Shown here in pieces: positions 12,019 through 22,590 of a DNA stretch of 64,000 nucleotides; position 1 is the first letter of the stretch; the number at the start of each line of letters is the position of its first letter. The notes under the pieces were generated by a model. It saw nothing but the letters and a program-made list of their open reading frames with translations. It had not been told where the DNA came from and did not search any database. Position numbers and translations under genes: made by a program. The stretch is from Phascolarctos cinereus (taxonomy: Eukaryota; Chordata; Mammalia; Diprotodontia; Phascolarctidae): positions 1,528,001-1,592,000 of the forward strand of contig NW_018344272.1 of assembly GCF_002099425.1 (NCBI RefSeq), read 5' to 3'.

Positions 12019-13098
12019 TCATGTTTCTCTTGAGTCTTGTATTTGAAAGTCAACTTTTCTATTCAGCTCTGGTCTTTTAATCAAGAATGCTTGAAAGTCC
12101 TCTATTTCACTGAATGAATCTTCCCCCTGAAGGATTATACTCAATTTTGCTGGGTAGGTGATTCTTGGTTGTAATCTTATCTCCTTTGACCTCTGGAATA
12201 TTATGTCCCAAGCCCTGTGGTCCCTCAATGTAGAAGCTGCTAAATCTTGTGTTATCCTCATTGTGTTTCCACAATACTTGAATTGTTTCTTTCTGGCTGC
12301 TTGCAATATTTTCTCCTTGACCTGGGAACTCTGGAATTTGGTTATAATATTCTTGGAATTTTCCTTTGGGCAAACTCTTTCAAGAGGTTATTGGTGGATT
12401 CTTTCTATTTCTATTTTACCCTCTGGTTCTAGAATATCAGGGCAGTTTTTCTTGATAATTTCTTGAAAGATGATGTCTACGTTGTTTTTGTGATGATGGC
12501 TTTCACGTAGTCCAACAATTTTTAAATTATCTCTCCTGGATCAATTTTCCAGGTCACTTGTTTTTCCAATGATATATCTCAAATTGTCTCCTATTTTTTT
12601 CATTCATTTGGTTTTATTTTACAATGTCTTGATTTCTAAGAAAGTCAACAGCTTCTATTTGCTCCATTCTAATTTTTAAGGAATTATTTTCTTCAGGGGG
12701 CTTTTGAATTTCCTTTTCCATTTGTCCAATTCTGCTTTTTAAAGCATTCTTCTCCTCATTGGCTTTTTGGACCTCTTTTGCCATTTGGGTTAGGCTATTT
12801 TCTAAGGTGTTATTTTCTTCAGTATTTTTTTGGGTCTCTAGTAATCGGTTTACTTGTTTTCATGATTTTCTTGCATCACTCTCATTTCTCTTCCCAGTTT
12901 TTCCTCTCTTACTTGCTTCTCAAAATCCTTTTTGAGCTCTTCCATGGCCTGGAACTGATTCATATTTTTCTTGGAGACTTTGGATGTAGGAGCTTTGACT
13001 TTGTTGTCTTCTGCTTGTGTGTTTTGAGCCTCTTTGTCACCAAAGGAAGATTCTACAGTCTGACTTTTTTTGTACATTTTGCTCATGTTTTCAGCCAA
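12019..13098 (-). pseudogene. HAL1 ORF1 (copy A), degraded
   Basis: ORF1p is an RNA-binding trimeric coiled-coil protein that forms the ribonucleoprotein of L1-type retrotransposons. The N-terminal piece (13,098-12,850) reads MAENMSKMYKKSQTVESSFG onward, with charged residues leading into the coiled coil. The C-terminal piece (12,306-12,019) reads MQAARKKQFKYCGNTMRITQ, then DLAASTLRDHRAWDIIF and QPRITYPAKLSII. This aligns with the human L1 ORF1p C-terminal domain (AAREKGRV..RLTADLSAETLQARREW..FQPRISYPAKLSFI). The N- and C-terminal pieces are in separate frames with a stop at the end of the first, so no intact protein is made. The central RRM-like part is visible only in fragments. Confidence 0.8.
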
Positions 13099-13896
13099 TT
13101 ACTTGATTTTTAAACTCTTTGTTAAGGGAGGAGTCTGCTTCCAGTTGTCTTACAGATGTTTTTGGAGACAGTTTTAGGGACCTGTAAATTTTCAGTTCTT
13201 CCAAGGAGCTATAATCAGGGACGAGGTGTTTACTCCTTTCCTGGCCTGGGCTCTGGTCTATGAATAACCACAAGCACTCTTTTCTGCCTTGGAACTGTGA
13301 GGAGGATTCCCTTGCACTGCTACTCCAAGCTCCATCATGCCAGAGGTCTTCCATTCCCCAGGACTACCACCCAGAACTGTGACCCAGATCCAAGCCCAGG
13401 AAAAGCAAGAGATTCCTGCCTTAGCACCAGCAAAGAAATCTCTGCAATCCCCCTCTGAGCAGCCACTCTATTCCCCCCTCCGTTTGTGGGCCAAGAGCTC
13501 CAGATTCAGTTACTGTGCTGGGAGTGGGGCTGGGACCAAGCTTCTCTTTCACTACACTCACACACCTTTCCTACTGACCTTCTAAGTTCTCTTTGGCATT
13601 TGTGGATTGAGAAATCTGGAAACCATGACAGCTGCCCATGATTCCTTCCCCTGAGGACAGCTCCATGTTCGCTGAGGCCTGGTGTATGCCTTTGGATCCC
13701 ACAATGAACTCTGCTCTTCTCCCAGCTCAGCGAATACACCATTCCAATCAATCATTCAGGTTGTCTGTCCAGCTGGAAATTTGTTTCACTCTGTCTTTTT
13801 GTGGGTTCTGCTGCTCTAGAATTTGTTTAGAGACATTTTTTTTACAGGTATTTGAAGGGGTTTGGAGGAGAACTCAAGCAAGTCACTGCTTTTACT

Positions 13897-13908
13897 CCAC
13901 CATCTTAG
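13897..13908 (-). promoter_or_regulatory. YY1-like site at HAL1-A 5' end
   Basis: Plus-strand CCACCATCTTAG gives AAGATGGTGG on the element strand, a few bases from its 5' end. In human L1 a YY1 site (CAAGATGGCC) at the same place directs the start of transcription; function here is inferred by position. Confidence 0.5.
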
Positions 13909-14215
13909 CTCCACACCAGATCCTTTACTTGAACTTTTTTCCTTCCTTAAAGTTTTGAGTCAGATTCCACCTTCTCCATGAAACCTTCCTTTGACCACAT
14001 CCAATTGCAAGTGAGCTCCCTCATTTCAGAATTTTAATATCTCCATCTCAACATAGCCTTTGCATTTTGAGATAAATTTCTTTCCCTTGCACACACATTT
14101 ATGTGTATTTTTCTTCCATTAAATCAGGATCTGTTGAAAGCAGGATCTGTTTTGCATTTATAGTTGTATCCTGAGCACCTAGAATGGTTCTGTTCACATA
14201 AATAAATGATTAATT

Positions 14216-14764
14216 TGGTTAACTTAGTTGAGTTGAATTGAATCCCAGTTTTCAATAAAAATTGTAAATGGCCTAGTTTTTGCAAGATCTTTTTTATTCT
14301 TTTAACTCTTGCCCACAGAATTAGTACTCCACTAGAGGATGAATTCCAATCCAGTTTTTCTAAGCTTAGACCCTGAGGTACATTTGTGCTGGATTGTAAC
14401 ATGACCTTTCAGATTTTTAGATCTTTCTGGAAACTATTTTCTACTCTTATACATGAATGGAGCTATTCCTCTGTTTGAATACGCTATTTTCCCATATGAT
14501 TGTACTATCTGGATATTTCAGATCTTAAGGATTTTTTTTTTGCCTTGCCCATTGTATTTTCTTCTATCTTGTACCAAGATGAGAAAGGAAATTTGTTCCT
14601 TTGACCATAACAGTGACCTTATAACAAAAGCACTTGATAGAAAATATGTCCATTTTCTTACTTAAATTTTATTTTTTTTAATTAACAAAAATTCACCCTC
14701 TTTATTTCTCATACTTTCCTAATTAAGAAAGGGAAAAAAGCCTTTTACAAGAATGTATTGTCAA
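14216..14764. other. Unassigned stretch
   Basis: No family or gene recognised. Confidence 0.45.
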
Positions 14765-15029
14765 TCAAAATGAATTCTTGCTTTGGCCATCTCCAAAAAT
14801 AGATACGTTTCAAACTGTACTCTGAGTCCATCCTCTCTTAAGCAGGAGGTTGGTAGAATATTCCATCATAAGTCCTCTGGAATCATAATTGGTCACACCT
14901 TTGATAAGGGTTCCTAGGTTTTTCAAAGTTGTTTTTCATTACAATGCCGTTGTCATTGTATAAGCACTTTTGGGTCTGTTCACTTCATGCTGTATCCAGT
15001 TCATAAAAGTATTTCTAGTTTCTCTGAAC

Positions 15030-15205
15030 TTTCCCCTTTATCTGAACCTTTCTCTTCTCAGAAACTATCATCTTCATTTACAAATGATAATAATAACAAC
15101 ACTTACCTTCTATGATCGTTGTGAGTACAAAATGAAACATTAAATGAAAGCAGTTTGCCAACCTTAAAGGACTACATAAACTAGCTATTATAGTTATTAC
15201 TTATT
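15030..15205 (+). mobile_element. MIR3 SINE inside HAL1-B
   Basis: CTTCATTTACAAATGATAAT, GATCGTTGTGAGTACAAAAT, GTTTGCCAACCTTAAAGGAC and CTAGCTATTATAGTTATTAC follow the sense 3' half of MIR3. The L1-type 3' UTR resumes on both sides. Confidence 0.6.
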
Positions 15206-16187
15206 AATTTCTTACAACAAAATAATATTCCATGACATGTATATGTGTTCCTGCTATTCCCCAAGTAGTGGGTGCTCCTTCAGTTTCCAATTCTTTGTCA
15301 TCACAAAAAGAGCTGCTATAAATATTTTGTACATCTTTACAGTTTGTTTTGCTTAGGATTATTCCCTCCCTCTTATCCTTCCCTTTCCCACCTGTTTCCT
15401 GGTTGAGTTGAATGTATATCTGTACCCAAATCTGTATATGTTTTTCCCTCCTTTGACCAGTTCAAATGAGAGTGAGCTTCAGGAATAACTGTTCCCTACC
15501 CCTGTCTCTTGTTGACTTCTACCATAGACTTCTACTTCCATATCCATGTGAGACAATTTTCTGATTTTTTTTGTTTCCCACTTTCTCTTCTCTCTCCCAG
15601 TCTATTCTTCCTCTCCCTTTTTATTCTTCCTTGTAAAATCATCAAAACAAAACAGAAACATTCCCAGTATCTGTCTAATTAGACTCTATGAACCCTGATG
15701 ATGAGATTAGGGTTCTTAGAGGACATATATATGATCTCCCCAAATTGTAATTTAAGTAGTTTATCCTTAATTATTCCCTTATGCTTGGCTACTCATATTT
15801 ATCTTATTGGGTTTCTCTTATATTTCAACATTTCTGTGCAGTTTCTGGTCTTTTTTTATCAGGAATGCTTGGAAGTCCTTTATTTTATTAAAATCCATTT
15901 TTCTCCTATGATTATAATCAATTTTGCTGGGTAAGTTGTTCTTGATTGTAAGCCTATATCCTTTGTCTTCTGGAATATTATACTATAAGATTTGTACCTT
16001 TATGACTGTGGCTGCTAAATCATAGGTAATCCTGTCACTCCTCATTAATTGAATTCTTTATTTCTGGTTACTTACTATAATTTTTTCTCTTGGAGTTGAA
16101 GGCTCTAAAGTTTGACTATTATATTCCTGGCAATTTTTATTTCATGCTGTGACCAATGAATTCTCTCTATTTCTGTTCTGTTAGATT

Positions 16188-16272
16188 GAACTTTTTCAGA
16201 GCAGGGACTGTTTCCCTCTTTTCTTTGTATTCCCTGGAATACATTAGGCATTTGATGCTAAATAAATGAAAT
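16188..16272 (+). mobile_element. L2 3' end inside HAL1-B
   Basis: CAGAGCAGGGACTGTTTCCC, TTTCTTTGTATTCCCTGGAA and GCTAAATAAATGAAATG follow the sense L2 terminal region and interrupt the ORF1 C-terminal part of copy B. Confidence 0.6.
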
Positions 16273-17400
16273 GATATTACTAGGACTAACTTTATAAAGT
16301 CTCTGGTTCTAAGATTTCTGGGAAGTTTTATGATTTTTTGAAATATGGTGTCTAGGTCCTTTCGGGGGGAGGGATTGTTTTTAGGTTCTCCAATGATTCT
16401 TTCATGTTCATTAATTTGTATGAGCTATCTTACATTTTGTCCCATTTTTTTCTAGTCTTTTGACTTAAAAAAATATTTGCCATCTCATGGAGTAAATTCT
16501 AGTAAATTCTATTTGATCCATTCTAATTTTCATGGAGTTTGTTGCTGGGATGAGATTTTCTACCTCTGGTGCTGGGCTATTAATGCCCTTTTCTAATTCT
16601 CAATCCTATAATTCTCATTTCTTTTCCATTTTTTTTAAAGTAATCTCATTTCATTTATTTTTAAAAAATTCTTGCTTTATCTTTTTCAGGAATTCCAGTT
16701 GAATTTGTGTCCAAGCTGTGTTTTTCTTTGATGATTTGCTATTGGATATTTTGGAGTCAGTCATTCTGTTCTTCTGGCTCTGTTTGTTGAACTTCCCTGT
16801 TACCACATCATTTTTTTTAATGGCATGATTTGTTTTGGCTTATTCTTCCAGCCTATTTTATGACTTAGGACCTGTTTATCAGGGCAGAGATCTGTGCACA
16901 TCTGGAATGGGTTTGCTGCTACTTTTTTGGGAGTATTGAATTATTCTAGCATCTCAAAGAAAGCTAGGGCTAGAGATCTGTAGGATTTTAGTGTTCCCAA
17001 AGTGGTCTGGTCTAGGACAAAGTCTAATTTCTTCCCTTCTAGTCTGAGCTCTATAAGTTCCTGACCTACATTTGAGTCTGAGCAAAAATCTGTGGACTTG
17101 CCCCTGTTGGAGTTCCAATAGACTGCTGCTAGACTGGGCCACTATCAGCCAGCTGGTAAGCTCTGCTGATTCAAAGCAATACAGCTAGAGACTGCCATTA
17201 GTCTTGTATTTCACTCCTAAGCCAGGGTCCTCTCCTCCAGATCCCCCACCCTAGATCTATAGCCAACTTTGTAATGAGACAGTTACCAATTAGCATCTTT
17301 ACTTGAATAATACACAATTTGAAGCCCCCTTTTTGCTAGTTATCCCCTGGTACACAAGTTCTTCTGTGTTGTTGCCCTCTTTGAGGCCTTTCTTGGGTAG

Positions 17401-17954
17401 AACTTTAGTCAATGTACCTTCATAGCTACCCGTTTCCTCATACTTACAGAGGCATTAAAAATGACTCTGTCACTTTTTCTTGGATTTCCCAACAAGCACT
17501 TGTTCTGGTACATCATTTTTCCCCCCAAAGGGAAGTCTGAAGATGTTGGTTCTGAATTGCAGCCTCCTTGTAATGGACAGACAATTCTGAATAACTTTAG
17601 CGGTGTTGGATCTAGTTCCCTCACTTTTTTATTTTTTTTAGCCAAGAAAGAAATATCCCAGGCATTACTAGATTTAAGAGTTTCCTAATAAGCAACTCCA
17701 AGGCCAAGAGTTCCTGAATTCAAGAGTTAAAACACTGGATCTTCTAGATGGGCAATATTTCCTAGCGCATCTTACCTCCTGAAGAAATAACAAAAGTACA
17801 CATGGTCCTAGGAAAGTATCTTACTTGTAGTAGGAAGCCAATGATTTATTTGGGCAACAAATGTCAGATGAGAGAAAGTCTGATTATTCAATCAATTGCC
17901 AGAGCATATTTGCCTTTTGGGGGGTGAACAAGGGTGGTATTTTGAATCCTGAGG
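17401..17954. other. Unassigned stretch
   Basis: Two overlapping short frames on opposite strands (17,409-17,688) have no recognisable domain and are not supported as genes. Confidence 0.45.
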
Positions 17955-18325
17955 ATATTTGTAAGACTATTGGAAAGACTCACCAGAAGGGTGAAAGATT
18001 GCAAAAATTTATTTTCCCAAACAACTACTTCTTTTATATATTTATTGACACTGCTTTTATTTGCACAAAAGCTTTTCAGTTTTATGTCATTAAAATTGAA
18101 TTCTCCTTTTTATCTTCTGTGATCACTTCCATACCGTGTCTGCTTAAGAATTCCTCCTCTTTACCTCTGGCTACAGTAGGTATTTCCTGATATCCTCCTC
18201 TTTTTTTTTTAACATGACCTTTTATATTAAGGTCAAATATCCATTTAGATATCATTATTGCATATATAACAAAAATGTTGGTCTAATTATGCTTTCCCCT
18301 ACAGTCATTTCGTGAACAGTGAGGG
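17955..18325 (-). mobile_element. L1 3' UTR fragment
   Basis: Antisense L1 blocks: TATATTTATTGACACTGCTT, GCACAAAAGCTTTTCAGTTT, TGCTTAAGAATTCCTCCTCT, TATTAAGGTCAAATATCCAT and TTGGTCTAATTATGC. The same run is known from the 3' region of mammalian L1. Confidence 0.65.
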
Positions 18326-19684
18326 AAGAGAGAGAGAGGCTAGAATTATGGTGAGAGTAGAGCAGTCAAAAGCAAGAAAAAATACCTAGTCCTAGAGACT
18401 ATCATTATTATAATTTTACCATCTGAACTATATTTTCACTAATTAACAATAATAATGATGACGATTATAATGATAACAATAATATACAATTTTCACCAAC
18501 AGTAAGGGAATTATCTTTCTTTTTTTTTTTTTTTGGTCACATTGCCTTTCAGGATCCAATATTGACCCTTCAAGAGTTATAACTGTTCACTTAGAATTTT
18601 AGCAATAACAACATTTTATTAAAAGAAAAACATATTGTTCAGTAATTTAGGCTTTTAGATTGGCACATAGTGACAAAACAGTTTTGTATTATTACAGTGT
18701 CAAAACAACTTAATTGCACATTATAATAGGGACACCTTAAAGCTTAGGTAGGTCTTACTTCCTCTGGAAGCCTACTTTGAATGAATCTCTTTACTATGTA
18801 GGCTGAAATATAAATGAATAATAATGACTTTCCCAATTATAAATGGCTTTCACAAAAGCTTTAATATAATTTAATTTAATGTTATTGTGTTGAGTATTTC
18901 CCATGTAATTTCTTCTCTTTTGGAATACTGGAGAGGAATCTACTTAACTCACAACATCAACCTCATAATGAAAAATTAAAGGGAAATACATTTCATGTTC
19001 TTCAGAGAAAAGTGCCTACTATTTAAATAAAAGCCATCTCCATCCAAAAAGGGAAATCATTGCAATAGCAAACAGTGCTAGCTGTTCACTTAGTTTGAGG
19101 GATGACAAATGAACATTGACCAATAATTTCATTATTTTTGTACTGTCAGCTCTTGCACTGAAAACATTTCAATAACCTAGCTGATGTTAAAATGCTTCCT
19201 TTTGAAATTCTCATTGTAATGGAGCTACTGTTTGAAATGCAAGTGACAAATGAAAGCAAGTTGAAGTTTTATGACTGTAAGTATTTAAAAACTTTTGTTT
19301 TGATGGATTTAGCTTGACTCAAGTTCAGTTCCTATTAGTCTTCATCTTTCCTAAGTATCACTAGAATTATGAATATCTGAATTACTTCTAAGATTTTTTT
19401 TCTTTTTATCAAAGGCAATTCATGAGATACGGTGTCATGCATTTGATTATGCATTTCTCCCAATTTTTCTTTAAAGTTTAGTTAAGCGAGAGTGATAATA
19501 GGTCCTAGTCCAAGCCTCACTTGCTCATTGTTTGGGCTTTGATGACTCAGAGTGAGTGTAAATAGCAATTGTTTCTGTTCTGTCCAGAAATTCTGAGGGT
19601 CTTTCCCTCCAAGATTAATTCTTTAGTAAAGAAAAACTGGGATATCTTTTGCCTCAGTACTTACCTAGCTTTTAACTACTGAAT
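18326..19684. other. Unassigned, possibly conserved noncoding DNA
   Basis: No repeat recognised. 18,580-19,320 is AT-rich but not low-complexity, with words such as ATAATTTAATTTAATG and TTGACTCAAGTTCAG. Candidate noncoding element; cannot be tested here. Confidence 0.4.
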
Positions 19685-19775
19685 GGGCATTGCCTCAGAC
19701 AAACTGAGATCTGAGGAAGTTCTTAGCTTAAAAAGACCAAGGTTTCCCATTGCAGCTGGGGCCATCACCAGTCAT
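19685..19775 (+). repeat. CAAC-tailed repeat, head part
   Basis: ACTGAATGGGCATTGCCTCA, GACAAACTGAGATCTGAGGA and AAGACCAAGGTTTCCCATTG match the repeat at window start; the tail half is missing. Confidence 0.65.
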
Positions 19776-19794
19776 TCTGACTGCTTCTCACTTC

Positions 19795-19918
19795 CTCTTT
19801 TATGTATTATCTTCCTCCATTAGAATGTAAGCTTCTTGAAAGTAGGAAGCATTTCTTTTGGCATGCCTTTCACTTAGCACGAGGCCTAATATAGTGCATG
19901 CTTCATAAATAATTATCT
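19795..19918 (+). mobile_element. L2-type 3' end
   Basis: ATTAGAATGTAAGCTTCTTG, AAAGTAGGAAGCATTTC, TTCACTTAGCACGAGGCCTA and TGCTTCATAAATAATTAT follow the sense terminal order. Its short terminal repeat runs straight into a TATC microsatellite. Confidence 0.65.
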
Positions 19919-19939
19919 ATCTGTCTGTCTGTCTGCCTG

Positions 19940-19999
<60 letters not shown>
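19916..19999. repeat. TATC/TGTC microsatellite
   Basis: A tetranucleotide tract with a TCTG segment followed by a nearly pure TATC segment to 19,999. Confidence 0.95.
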
Positions 20000-20092
20000 A
20001 AAGAATTTGTGAAGTTTAGATTCAGTCAAAGGACTGCATTTGAGGACCTAGAGGGCTACATGTTTAAGGGCTGCAGGTTTCCCACCCATGAT
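20000..20092 (+). mobile_element. hAT MITE, one half
   Basis: TTCAGTCAAAGGACTGCATT, TGAGGACCTAGAGGGCTACA and an end GCAGGTTTCCCACCCATG match one arm of a marsupial hAT miniature family with long inverted arms. The other arm is absent; the microsatellite stands where it would be. Confidence 0.6.
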
Positions 20093-21149
20093 CTAGTCTC
20101 TGTTGGAGGACAATTTGAAGCTGGTGCTTAAAAAAAAAAAAACTAAAGTTGTATCAAAGAAATAGTGATATAGCAATAATCTAGATATATAACAATTTGA
20201 CAAATTATAATTGGCTAAATAAGATGTCATACAATGAGGATACGGAAATGCTGAAATGTAAATGAAAAGGTAAGAAGAGATTCAAAAGTAAAGGAAAATT
20301 TCAAAAACAAAAAAGCAAAAAAGAGACCAAGAACCCTCAAAAAGTGGAAATGCTTAAAGACATAAACAACAAGGAAAATCAAAGGAGAGATTTTGTTGGT
20401 GATATGATGTAGCATAACTTTTTTGCTCAAAGCAAGTTGTTTAATATAAAAGCTCCCTGTCAGATTTCAGATAAAGGATAGGGGCTATTTGGAATTGTAT
20501 ATCCTTATTCAAGAAGACAAGAATTCTAGAGACTGAGATTACAGATAATGGCCAACTTGTGGCAATCACCCAGGAGGAGAAATGAGACTCGTAGGGATCA
20601 CCCAAGTTCAAGTGACACAAGGTCCTGATGAGTATGTAACCAATGACAAGGTGTAAATATGACAAACTCCCTCTTGGTAAAGTTAGTCTTTGAAAACTTT
20701 GGAAAGTCTGTTTTGGGGGAGGCTTTAGAACAGTCAACATTTTCTATCTGTAGGACCCACTGAGTTGTTCTGCCATAAAGTCACAGCTGCTCTGAGTTTG
20801 TGAATTCACACATCTCTGAGCTTCTCTAATGGTTCTTTGGATGGCCAACACCTCTGTGAGCAGCCCTATCAAGTTTGGCAATAGACATTAGGGACCCAGC
20901 CAGATTTTATCAGATTACAGATGAGTTAAGCTGGGAGTAACAGGTAATATTAGCCACACTTCCAGCACAGGTGCAGAAGCTTTGAAAAGGCAAAGGCATG
21001 TGGGCTTTCTCCAGAGTCTTTTGAATATGCAGTAGAGAAGTTACTGAGAATTTGTGAGACTTTTAAAAATTAATGATTTTTTCAATTAACAAAAGAAATG
21101 GAATTCTTTTTGTGCTTGGGATCAGTCCCCTAGCTCAAAGTCCACATGG
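20093..21149. other. Unassigned stretch
   Basis: Poly(A) at about 20,129-20,141. No gene or known family seen; two short minus-strand frames (20,227-20,740) lack recognisable domains. Confidence 0.45.
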
Positions 21150-21560
21150 CTTAGAAAGAGGCAGAATGATGTAGCATAGGGGTATTTAGCCTTTGTGCAT
21201 GTGTGTGTGATGGATACCTTTAGCATCTGGTGAAGCTTATGAATCTCTTCTCAGAATAACATTTTTAAATACATAAAATAAAAACTATAGGATTTTAAAT
21301 GAAGCCTATTGAAACACATCTATAAAAACATATTTTACAAAAGTTTATAAGCCCCAGGTTAAGAACCTCTGGTTAAAGGAAAGACCACTAGTTTTTGAGA
21401 CATGGGATGAGTTTGGCATTAGGCTCTGCAGTTTGATGCTTGTCTGGCTTGAGACAAGCTTTTTAGCCTCACCTGGACTCAATTACCTCACATATAAAAT
21501 GAAGAATGTAGATGAACTTTAAAGTTCCTTTGATTTCTAAATCTGTGATCTTCATGTGAT
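21150..21560 (+). mobile_element. MIR SINE split by a hAT MITE
   Basis: Left: GAGGCAGAATGATGTAGC. Right: GGAAAGACCACTAGTTTTTG, AGACATGGGATGAG, TCAATTACCTCACATATAAA and GAACTTTAAAGTTCCTTTGA. These are consecutive in sense MIR; 21,178-21,371 interrupts them. Confidence 0.7.
21178..21371 (-). mobile_element. hAT MITE (MER-like)
   Basis: The right end reads GGTTAAGAACCTCTG and the left TAGGGGTATTTAGCCTTTG, imperfect inverted ends of the CAGGGGTTCTTAACC class. The middle carries AATCTCTTCTCAGAATAACA and AAATACATAAAATAAAAACT, known from this class. No perfect 8-bp duplication could be fixed. Confidence 0.6.
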
Positions 21561-21589
21561 CCTCCTATCTGAATATATGCATCCCTCCA

Positions 21590-21805
21590 GGCCTCACGTG
21601 CTTCAGAATCAGAAAGACCTGGGAGGACATTGCACCTTTGACACTTTATGACTGTGTGGCACCACACAGGGCACTTAACTTCTCACTGCTCCAGGCAATT
21701 CCCCAAAACAATAAATTGAAAAGCAGTTACCAATCTGCTTTATTTTGGAGGAAATTTCCTTAAAGGGTATTCCCTATACCATTGAAATCAAAAGTTCCTT
21801 ATAAA
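21590..21805 (+). mobile_element. Marsupial tRNA-type/CORE SINE, sense
   Basis: AATCAGAAAGACCTGGGAGG, TATGACTGTGTGGCACCACA, GGGCACTTAACTTCTCACTG, then TACCAATCTGCTTTATTTTG, GTATTCCCTATACCATTGAA. The last blocks are the reverse complement of the left part of the SINE at 28,021-28,766, so the two are one family in opposite orientation. Confidence 0.65.
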
Positions 21806-22409
21806 ACCTTATCTATTTCTTTGGCCCTAACCTTTAATTTCATTGCTGTGGGTGATTCTCAGTAAGAAAACTCCATCAATATTGATTGGCAACTGTTCTG
21901 CAACTTAGGGACTTGGAGATTTGCCTAAGACACTGGGAAGTTAGGTTGCATATACACATATGTCTTTATTTATCTTTCCTGATTCTAAGGCCAACTCTTT
22001 GGGAAGCCAGGGATCTACATCTTTTATTTAACATGTTGTATTTTACAACACATCAAATACACATTTCTTCATTAGATAAGACTGCACCACCACTTTGGTC
22101 TTCCTGCCATGGAGAAAAGCACAAGTTTGCTGGACAGTCCCTGAGGAAGGAATATTCAACCATTGTACTACATGATTAACTTTAAGAATTTCATAAATTG
22201 GTGAGAAACTGATAAATAATTACCATTTCATGTGTGAAATTAGTTTGGGTCTTGTTAAAATCCTTACCTTGGCACAAATCATCATTGTAATGGAGATCTT
22301 CGATATCAAGAGATTAGAAGACACAATTTCTCTCTGGGATTATATTTGTAATTAAAATTACAAATGTATTAGCATTGGTATATTGGACACAAAAATATGG
22401 TGCAGTCAG
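21806..22409. other. Unassigned stretch
   Basis: A 97-codon frame at 21,886-22,179 has no recognisable feature; not called as a gene. Confidence 0.45.
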
Positions 22410-22590
22410 AAAAGCATGGCATTCATTCAGCAGCCAGAGAACTTGGGCAGATAGCCTTACTCCAACATTTAAGTAGTCCCAACCTTAGGCAAGTCATTTA
22501 ACTTCCCTGGATCTCAGTTTACTCTTCCATAATTTGAGAAGTATCAACAACATTATCTCTAAAAATCTCTTCTTGTTCTAAATTGTTATA
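22410..22590 (+). mobile_element. MIR SINE
   Basis: AACCTTAGGCAAGTCATTTA, ACTTCCCTGGATCTCAGTTT and CTCTTCTTGTTCTAAATTGT follow sense MIR. Confidence 0.65.

Larger units (their letters stand above)
11030..13916 (-). mobile_element. HAL1 copy A (ORF1-only L1 relative), near full length
   Basis: Minus strand. The 5' end at 13,916 begins GTGTGGAGCTAAGATGGTGG, the counterpart of the L1 start. About 0.8 kb of 5' UTR follows, then ORF1 (13,098-12,019), then about 1 kb of 3' UTR ending in the marsupial L1 tail (antisense GTTTTCAACATTCATTTCAC, GAGTTCCAAATTTTCTACCC) and poly(A). No reverse transcriptase or endonuclease sequence lies between ORF1 and the tail, which defines HAL1. The 3' UTR carries a duplicated module. 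The element sits inside a sense L2. The 5' UTR matches copy C but not copy D. Confidence 0.8.
11019..13927. repeat. Imperfect target duplication of HAL1 copy A
   Basis: CAGATGCTTTT (11,019-11,029) and CAGATCCTTTA (13,917-13,927) flank copy A immediately outside its poly(T) end and its 5' end. The match is imperfect, as expected of an old insertion; it agrees with the L2 sequence resuming on both sides. Confidence 0.55.
10835..14215 (+). mobile_element. L2 LINE 3' part, split by HAL1 copy A
   Basis: Left part (to 11,018): TTTCCTGTCTTTTCTCATAC, ACATGATCACTCTTCTAAGA, CCACCCTCTGCTCTTGTCCT. Right part (from 13,917): AGATTCCACCTTCTCCATGA, AACCTTCCTTTGACCACATC, then AAAGCAGGATCTGTTTTGCA and AATAAATGATTAATTTG. 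Together these follow the sense L2 3' end. The HAL1 insertion explains the gap. Confidence 0.7.
14765..17400 (-). mobile_element. HAL1 copy B, old and diverged
   Basis: Antisense blocks in HAL1 order: L1-type 3' UTR (TTCCATCATAAGTCCTCTGG; AAAAAGAGCTGCTATAAATA), the 3' UTR motif near 15,375-15,500 (TGTATATCTGTACCCAAATC), the ORF1 C-terminal region (ATCAGGAATGCTTGGAAGTC; CAATTTTGCTGGGTAAGTTG; TTCTTTATTTCTGGTTACTT) and a degraded coiled-coil and 5' UTR region. It carries a MIR3 (15,030-15,205) and an L2 end (16,188-16,272). No long frame remains. It looks older than copies A and D. The 5' border near 17,400 is approximate. Confidence 0.65.

Noticed and set aside
19916-19999. Regularly spaced repeats as a CRISPR-like array
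   Set aside because: Simple TATC microsatellite with no spacers; the organism is a mammal.
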